Part shown: piece by piece, positions 58,035 to 64,000 of the stretch | Position numbering within the stretch: the stretch's first letter is position 1 | How the letters are laid out: each line of letters starts with the position of its first letter | NCBI RefSeq assembly: GCF_032854445.1 | Contig: NC_088300.1 | Span: forward strand, 55,900,984 to 55,964,983 | Reading direction: 5' to 3' | Length of the DNA stretch: 64,000 bases | Origin: Liolophura sinensis | Lineage: Eukaryota > Mollusca > Polyplacophora > Chitonida > Chitonidae | Position numbers and translations under genes: made by a program | Notes under the pieces: model-generated | The model's database searches: none | The model's input: only the letters and a program-made list of their open reading frames with translations | Told to the model about the DNA's origin: nothing

Positions 58035-59360
58035 TTAGGGCCCATGACATGGGTTGTATTTGTTTATGAAGAAAGTTTCTTTTACATCTAAGGTGGCTTG
58101 GTTTCCATCTAATACTTTATAAAATGGAAAGCGTTTTAACGAGAGAGTCATTGACAATGCACATGAGCGTATGTGCTTACCGACTGGAAGATGACAATAT
58201 TCGTCGTTGTTGATATGTTGTTGATGCAGTGTCAATCTGGAGCGCAGATCTGAGGTCTGGCCAATATATTGTTTGCCACATCCCATGCAAACAAGTGCAT
58301 ATACAACATTTTTTACAGTACAGCAGATATCCAATTTTACATTAAACAAAGAATCCTCTCTCAAACTGAAAGCTTCATTTTTCTAACATGCGTATGCAAG
58401 CTCCACATCTATTGCATTTAGAGACCGATGGAGTCACAGATTTTTCTGAAAAGTGAGCGCGAGTTAACATTTTCTTAGGCTTGGAGCCTGTCGTTTGCTA
58501 TTAATGACCTTAGATTTGGCAAGAATATCTTTCATCCTGTCACTGTTTTTTCAGAATTGGTAAGGTATTCACAATGATTGGGAAGATGTTGTTATTATTG
58601 GGATTATGTTTTGAAACAAATGGAATTACCTTCTCGTCAGGTTTTTTCTTTGAGGGTTCGCTCAGGTCAGTTAATGAATGACTCTGAGCGGTCCTAATTC
58701 CTTTCTCAATTAATCCTTCCGGATAACCTCTGTTGCGTAGACATGATTTAAGTTCTATTAAGCTCTCATTTTGTTTCGATTTTACGTTTACTATTGTACA
58801 GATTCTTCTGGCAAGGCAGTATGGGATATTTTCCCGAGTTTGACGCGGGTGATTCGAACTAAAATGAAGACAGAGTTGTGTGTCCCCTCTTTCAAGACAA
58901 GTATGTCTAAAAAGGGTACTGACTTAGAATTTACTTTCATGGTGAAGGATATTTGGGGATGAAGGTTATTGAGGCTATCAAAGAGAAGATCAATCGGCCC
59001 GGCTTCCTTTGGCCAGAAAATAAAACAGTCATGCAGGTGTCTTTTCCACTGGCTCTTAAATTCTGTTGCAAAGCCATATCCAAACATGGTTTCTATTTTT
59101 TGGTAAAAAGATATTTCTAAATAGCCTATTACTAATGTTGCATAAACCGGGGCCATCTTTGTTCCCATTGCTGTCCCAAGAATTTGTACTTAATAACAAT
59201 CGTTAGAAGGAGTTATTGTTTAAGATAAATTTTGCTTTTGAAGCGTTTGTCCAGTGATTCGGGATGTTGATTTAACCAATATTGTATTGCTATTCTATTC
59301 CTAGCTCGTGGGGAATGTTGCTATATAAAATGTTAACATCAAAAGTGGCCATTTCGACGT
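58035..59360 (-). pseudogene. Penelope-like RT/GIY-YIG polyprotein remnant
   Basis: Reading leftward from ~59360: MATFDVNILYSNIPHELG (palm strand with the first catalytic Asp), a stretch with stops, then GTKMAPVYATLVIGYLE from 59168. The second catalytic box reads KRHLHDCFIFW where YxDD is expected, so both the Tyr and the first Asp are now His (Asp codon replaced at 59031-59033). After this come FTMKVNSKSVPFLDILV, LRNRGYPEGLIEKGIRTAQS, IPFVSKHNPNNNNIFPIIVN and KMLTRAHF. The CNRCGACIRML linker follows, and finally the 109-codon piece 58364-58035 with VVYALVCMGCGKQYIGQTSD (GIY-YIG), R, and KETFFINKYNP. Several stops and frame changes separate the parts, so it is not functional. Confidence 0.9.
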
Positions 59361-59387
59361 CATGATCTGCGTTTTGCGGTAACTCTG

Positions 59388-59483
59388 GTACGACCTTGTT
59401 TCCAGCAACAATTTATCCATGTATTATGCCGTGTAACTAAACCACTGCCTGTTCTGACATGTACGTGGCATGTTCTTTAGTTA

Positions 59484-59485
<2 letters not shown>
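59388..59485 (-). repeat. Penelope-like element terminal inverted repeat, 5' end copy
   Basis: On the minus strand begins GGTAACTAAAGAACATGCCA and ends GAAACAAGGTCGTAC; partner of 57683-57779. Confidence 0.9.

Positions 59486-59555
<70 letters not shown>
59485..59555. repeat. (AT)n microsatellite
   Basis: About 70 bp of pure TA directly at the outer edge of the Penelope-like element. Confidence 0.97.
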
Positions 59556-59558
<3 letters not shown>

Positions 59559-60221
59559 GTAGCGCAAATGATAACCCGTAAACATTAAATAAAATACACA
59601 ATCACAATCTGTAGAATGAAGGGCGAAATCTGACCAATGATGACAGCATGTATGTGTCACACTTAATCGGTGAAATCCAGCCTCTGGTCAGTCTGTTAGG
59701 GTTTGATGCTATAACTGTTCATGCAATTGGTGAAATAGTAGCAACTTAGACACCCCCTAACACCGTGGATTAAATATAATTGGATAAAAACTATGTAGTG
59801 ATGTTAATAATTTATTTGACGTCACTGTTTACAGTAGGAGAGTTTCGAATTCCAGAGCTTGTCTACCCTAAATGACTTTTGTAAACTTATTTTCAGACGC
59901 CCATGTTTGTAAATATATTAAATCAAGAATAACGAATCATATATAAAGAGCTTAAGGAACGCCGGGAATATGTAAGAGGGAACTGGTCAACTATTTTCAG
60001 TGATGTAGGAAATATGAAAGATTAGAGTATGGTGCTCCATGTGTCCCTCTCCGATTTACCGACATTATTTATATATCTTTAACTTTTCACCTTCACTTTT
60101 ACAAATCGAATGGAATTTGTCCTCTAAACTTTACCATCTTTGAATCAATATAAATCGTACAGACACAAGAAAGCACGTTTGGTTACATATGAATATATAA
60201 ATCCTTTCATTCCCAGTGAAG
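59556..60221. other. Intergenic DNA, nothing recognised
   Basis: AT-rich, no coding or RNA feature seen. Confidence 0.4.
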
Positions 60222-60300
60222 CCGTTTCAGTGAAGCAGGACTAGATAAAACGGCGGTGGAATTCCGCCCTGCAACAAGGATACACATTACATATACATGT
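60222..60300 (+). mobile_element. SINE-2 internal fragment
   Basis: AAGCCGTTTCAGTGAAGCAG, GACTAGATAAAACGGCGGTG, GAATTCCGCCCTGCAACAAG and ACACATTACATATAC match the second half of SINE-2. Head and tail are missing. Confidence 0.8.
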
Positions 60301-60508
60301 TGAAGTGGTTAACTCCATATACATAAATCTTCCAAACAACTTGTGGACTTATAAATCTGACAACTACTTGTTTCACTCGATTTATTTCACTCTGTTTTGC
60401 ATATAATTAAAAAAACAAAGGCAACATTCTATGCAGGGATTTATAAATCGCTAGTCACTACTTATTAACATATACAAATACCGGCAGTCGTAAACCTCGG
60501 TCTGTCCG

Positions 60509-60601
<93 letters not shown>
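60509..60601. repeat. (AT)n followed by (GATA)n
   Basis: About 70 bp of TA with one slip at 60535, then five GATA units. Confidence 0.97.
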
Positions 60602-60602
<1 letters not shown>

Positions 60603-60739
60603 TATACATCGGAGAATCTCTTCCACATGTCAGGCTTATGCTATTTAGATCACACAAATTCAATCCGAATTGTAAAAAGATGAAAAGTTAAGATATATAA
60701 ATAATGTAGATATATCAGGAAGTGACACATGGCACCCCC

Positions 60740-61790
60740 ATAATAGGGCCTTTCGTCAATTAATCTGAGTTAGGGTTTTTATTCCGTTCATGTAAATGCA
60801 CCGTGGCTAAACAGAATTAAGTAAGAAAAAAGTTCAGTAATGTTAATATCTAAAATGTATTACACATCGCTGGTCTACAGTTAAAATGCTGTGTTATCAC
60901 TACAGTTGTTAAACGGTAGCATGGAAACAATGCGAAGGGATCTGGTTTCGGGGATGCTACTCCATCAGTCAAAACCATTGTATATTGTTGCAGGAATTCA
61001 ATATAAAACACAACAGAGTAAAACCAGAGGAAGCACCAGAGTGAGGTAGTTGGAAAATGGTCACACGTATCCGGTGAAATACGGCATGTTAATTGTCAGT
61101 TTACCTCAATTAGGGTGTATTCTGAATGTTCTTGTAAATGCTTAAATGCTGGCAAATTACTAAGTGCATGCGCCCTAACATCATGGCTTCAGCAGAATTA
61201 AGTAAGACATGCAGCGATGTTAACAGGAAGTAACTGGTCTAGAATTACTCAAATTGTTATTACTCAATGTGTTATCATCACATTTTCTACATTATTACAT
61301 TAAAACAACAACAAGGACCAGCTCTCGAGGATATCTATTGTCAACTAGCAGAACCATGACATTGATCTTGAATTACTCGACATGTCCATGACATTTAATA
61401 AACAGTTACTTGAAAACATTGCAAAGGAAGCCAGACAGGCTGCTGGCAGACCTTCCCACGAAGGAACGTTGAGGAAGCCAGCACGAACTGGATCTGAACT
61501 CACAGCAACCCCATTGGTGAGAGGCTCTCGGGTCAGTATGATGCAGTACGTAACCATATTTGTTTTTCCTTATTCGAGTGACAAATTCGGCTCTATTCCA
61601 ATAACCAATAGTTGATGCTAGCACTATATTCGTTATTCAAATAACTTATTGTGAAAATCCGCAACAAATTCGATATTTGAATAACGAAGAAGAAATAGTG
61701 TGCTTACGTCTGTATTGTCAGAACCTTATTCAAGATTCGCATAATGAATGGTCTCGAATAACGAAAACCTAACATGGTGCTGACTTCTGT
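60740..61790. repeat. Dispersed unknown repeat (copies B and C), related to 35.3-36.4 kb
   Basis: 60748-60910 (GTCAATTAATCTGAGTTAGG, GTTTTTATTCCG, CAGAATTAAGTAAGA, GTGTTATCACTACA) and 61092-61285 (GTCAGTTTACCTCAATTAGG, GTGTATTCTG, TAAATGCTTAAATGCTGGCA, CAGAATTAAGTAAGACATGC, GTGTTATCATCACA) are two copies of one block. 61540-61790 has the CGTTATTCA/TGAATAACG and CATGGTGCTGACTTC words seen at 35.7-36.4 kb. Confidence 0.6.
61438..61545 (-). mobile_element. SINE-1 head fragment
   Basis: GGCTGCTGGCAGACCTTCCC, GAGGAAGCCAGCACGAACTG, GATCTGAACTCACAGCAACC, CCATTGGTGAGAGGCTC: the tRNA-related half only. The 3' tail is absent, which is unusual for truncation of retroposed copies. Confidence 0.8.
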
Positions 61791-62331
61791 CTACCCATGC
61801 AACGGAGCCCTGTGTTCTCTGCGCGCTTGAGTCTGTCCCTCCTTTCCCTATGATGAATTGCTAAACCCCGTGGAGATGATACCTGCACTTTGTAACAACT
61901 AACCGCAAGGAAACTAAAGATCATGACTGGGTACCCAATCGACAGTGTAAAACTATATCACATCGATAGCTCATTGGGTACGATTTGATCTGAGCTCTTT
62001 TACCTCACATACTGTGTCAACTACATTAAAATTTCTAATTGTCATTATGATCTGTTCGCTCACAGGACCTGTCAATATAAAGACCAAATCCCGCTGGTAA
62101 ACAATATACGTCACAGTTTTGGTCATGTTAGCTGAGACCTGCAGTGGGTAACAGTACAAATGTAATTTTAGTTCAGATTTAAATAAATTCCATAGTGGCC
62201 AATCGCTCATAAATCTTGCCAAGGCCAAAATTTACCCCCGCACCTCGTTTGCCAACGAATCGGGTCGCTGGCCTCTCAGTGCTCTCAGTCGTAAAAGACT
62301 ATCTCCATGAATCAGACCGATCACACCGTCA
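61791..62331. other. Intergenic DNA, nothing recognised
   Basis: No exon, RNA gene or repeat identified. Confidence 0.4.
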
Positions 62332-63760
62332 AATGACATCCTGTATATGTCTGGTTCATGGAGATATTTAACACCCTGTGTCTATTACACGTCAGTGTTG
62401 TTCTTTGATAAGACATCTTGTATATGCCTTGTTCACGGAGATAGTCTATTACCCAGTGTCTATTACATGTAAGTGTTGTTCCTTAATAAGACACACTGTA
62501 TATGTCTGGTTCATGGAGATAGTTTATTACCCTGTGTCTATTAAATGTAAGCGTTGTTCTTTAATAAGACACCTTGTATATGTCTGGTTTATGGAGATAG
62601 TCTATTATTCTGTGTCTGTTACATGTCAGTGTTGTTCCTTAATAAGATACCGTGTGTCTATTATATGCCAGTGTTATTCCATGATGAAATACCGTGTGTC
62701 TATTACATGTCAGTGTTGTTCCTTCATAAAACACTGTGTGTCTATTACATGTCAGTGTTATTCCTTGATAAAACACCCTGTATGTGTCTGGTTCATGGAG
62801 ATAGTCTATTATCCTGTGTCTATTACATATCAGTGTTGTTCCTTGATAAGATACCATGTGTCTATTACTTGTCAGTGTTGTTCCTTGATAAAACACCCTG
62901 TATATGTCTTCTTCATGGAGATAGTCTATTATCCTGTATCTATTACATGTCAGTGTTGGTCCTTGATGAGACACCCTGTGTCTGTTACATGTTAGAGTTA
63001 TTCCTTGATAAACATTCTGTATATGTCTGGTTCACGGAGATGGTCTATTATCCCATGTCTATTACATGTCAGTGTTGTTCCTTGATAAAACACCGTGTGT
63101 CTATTACATGTCAGTGTTGTTCCTTGATAAAACACCGTGTGTCTATTATATGTCAGTGTTATTCCTTGATATAATACCCTGTATATGTCTGGTTCATGGA
63201 GATGGTCTATTATCCTGTGTCTATTACATGTCAGTGTTGTTCCTTGATAAGACACCCTGTGTCTATTACATGTCAGTGTTGTTATTTGATATAACACCCT
63301 GTATATGTCTGGTTCATGGAGATAGTCTATTATCCTGTGTCTATTACATGTCAGTGTTGTTCCTGGGTAAGACACCCTGGTTGGTTAGTGCGTTAGCACA
63401 GCGTAATGACCCAGAAGCCTCTACCAATGCGGTCGCTGTGAGTTCAAGTCCAGCTCATGCTGGCTTCCTCTCCGGTCGTACGTTCGAAGGTCTGCCAACA
63501 ACCTGAGGATGGCCGTAGGTTTTCCCGGGCTCTGCCCGGTTTCCTCCCACCATAATGCTGGCCGCCGTCGTATAAGTGAAATATTCTTGAGTACGGCGTA
63601 AAACACCAATCAAATAAATAAGACACCCTGTTTCAAGTCAGTGTTGTTCCTGGGTAAGACACCCTGTGTCTATTACATGTCAGTGTTGTTCATGGGTAAG
63701 ACACCCTTTGTCGATTACATGTCAGTGGTGTTCCTTGGTAAGACACCTTGTGTATCATAT
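62332..63760. repeat. Two-length tandem array (42-bp and 78-bp units)
   Basis: Short unit: GTGTCTATTACATGTCAGTG, TTGTTCCTTGATAAGACACC. Long unit: the same plus a 36-bp block CTGTATATGTCTGGTTCATG, GAGATAGTCTATTATC. Measured between successive TCTATTA positions from 62381 to 63340, the lengths are 78,78,78,42,42,42,78,42,78,42,77,42,42,78,42,78. Three more short units follow the inserted SINE. Since both lengths are multiples of 6, all frames tend to stay open on both strands, giving spurious long reading frames (over 200 codons). Confidence 0.95.
63380..63618 (+). mobile_element. SINE-1 inserted in the tandem array, 12-bp target-site duplication
   Basis: GTTGGTTAGTGCGTTAGCAC (A-box side), AGCGTAATGACCCAGAAGCC, GTCGCTGTGAGTTCAAGTCC (B box), CGGGCTCTGCCCGGTTTCCT, CCACCATAATGCTGGCCGCC, GTACGGCGTAAAACACCAAT, (AAAT)n. 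TAAGACACCCTG stands on both sides (63368-63379 and 63619-63630). Confidence 0.95.
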
Positions 63761-64000
63761 TTATCTTTAACATCCTTGACCTGGCCAAAATCATTGCAAC
63801 ATTCGTTGTTTCTGAAAACTTGTACGAACAGATTTGTTCCCCAAAATTTGGCCTTAGCTACATGTAGTCAAGTTTTGTATTGGAAGGTTATATACTGCTG
63901 TCTTTTGTGTTGGTTGCCTCTGTCGGTTGACACTGATGGATCTCTATAGTTGAACAAGTGTTACACTTATCTCCCAGAAAAGTACTTTGTGTCAGTGACG
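63761..64000. other. Window end, nothing recognised
   Basis: Non-repetitive sequence after the array. No exon with family resemblance. Confidence 0.35.

Larger units (their letters stand above)
57683..59485 (-). mobile_element. Penelope-like retroelement (RT + GIY-YIG), decayed, bracketed by inverted repeats
   Basis: Minus-strand remnants follow the Penelope order: RT fingers/palm, YPE.LI..GI..A region, IPFVS..NPNN, a CNRCGAC metal-binding linker, then a GIY-YIG endonuclease. The ends are two ~97-bp copies of one sequence in opposite orientation (57683-57779 and 59388-59485), as in Penelope-like elements whose terminal repeats may be inverted. About 1.8 kb, so the 5' part of the RT is missing. 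An (AT)n tract directly abuts the 5' end. Confidence 0.85.

Noticed and set aside
62378-63506. Several open frames of 110-206 codons encoding cysteine/tyrosine-rich repeats
   Set aside because: They arise from the 42/78-bp array, are open on several frames and both strands, and show no start, splice or domain evidence.
62332-63760. CRISPR-like array
   Set aside because: The whole unit is repeated with no unique spacers, and the genome is eukaryotic.

Overview
The window looks like a gene-poor stretch of an AT-rich invertebrate nuclear genome, most likely a mollusc or another lophotrochozoan. Reasons: long introns with GT/AG borders, lectin-type F5/8C exons of a kind common in molluscs, many copies of tRNA-headed SINEs ending in AAATAAAT tails, a Tc1-like transposon and a Penelope-like element. 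No bacterial operons, ribosome binding sites, CRISPR arrays or rRNA genes were seen. The species is an inference; the sequence does not prove it.

Two cellular genes can be assembled exon by exon, both on the + strand. (1) 757-23240: a secreted multi-domain lectin-like protein in ten coding exons (520 aa): signal peptide, two F5/8 type C (discoidin) domains, then a C-terminal fucolectin/tachylectin-4-type (FTP) domain. Every junction keeps frame. A further 78-bp in-frame candidate cassette exon (18300-18377) lies inside the second discoidin domain. The start codon directly follows a good 3' splice site, so the promoter and 5'UTR exon lie upstream or outside the window. (2) 50507-55462: a complete four-exon CYTH-domain protein (172 aa), related to CyaB class IV adenylate cyclase/thiamine triphosphatase-fold proteins.

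The rest is mobile and repetitive DNA. 38775-40329 is a Tc1-like transposon with matching terminal inverted repeats and a transposase broken by one TGA and one frameshift. 57683-59485 is a decayed Penelope-like retroelement (RT plus GIY-YIG, minus strand) bracketed by ~97-bp inverted repeats. At least fifteen pieces of one tRNA-derived SINE family (SINE-1) and four of a second (SINE-2) are scattered through introns and intergenic DNA. Four SINE-1 copies have clear 11-12 bp target-site duplications.

Tandem arrays include a 42-bp minisatellite in intron 1 of the lectin gene, a 43-bp array at 46.4 kb, degenerate ~55-65 bp arrays at 34.7 and 56.2 kb, and a 42/78-bp two-length array at 62.3-63.8 kb that is interrupted by a SINE. 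The ~27 kb between the two genes and the 8.5 kb after the second gene hold no cellular gene I can support. The two genes show no sign of a shared pathway.
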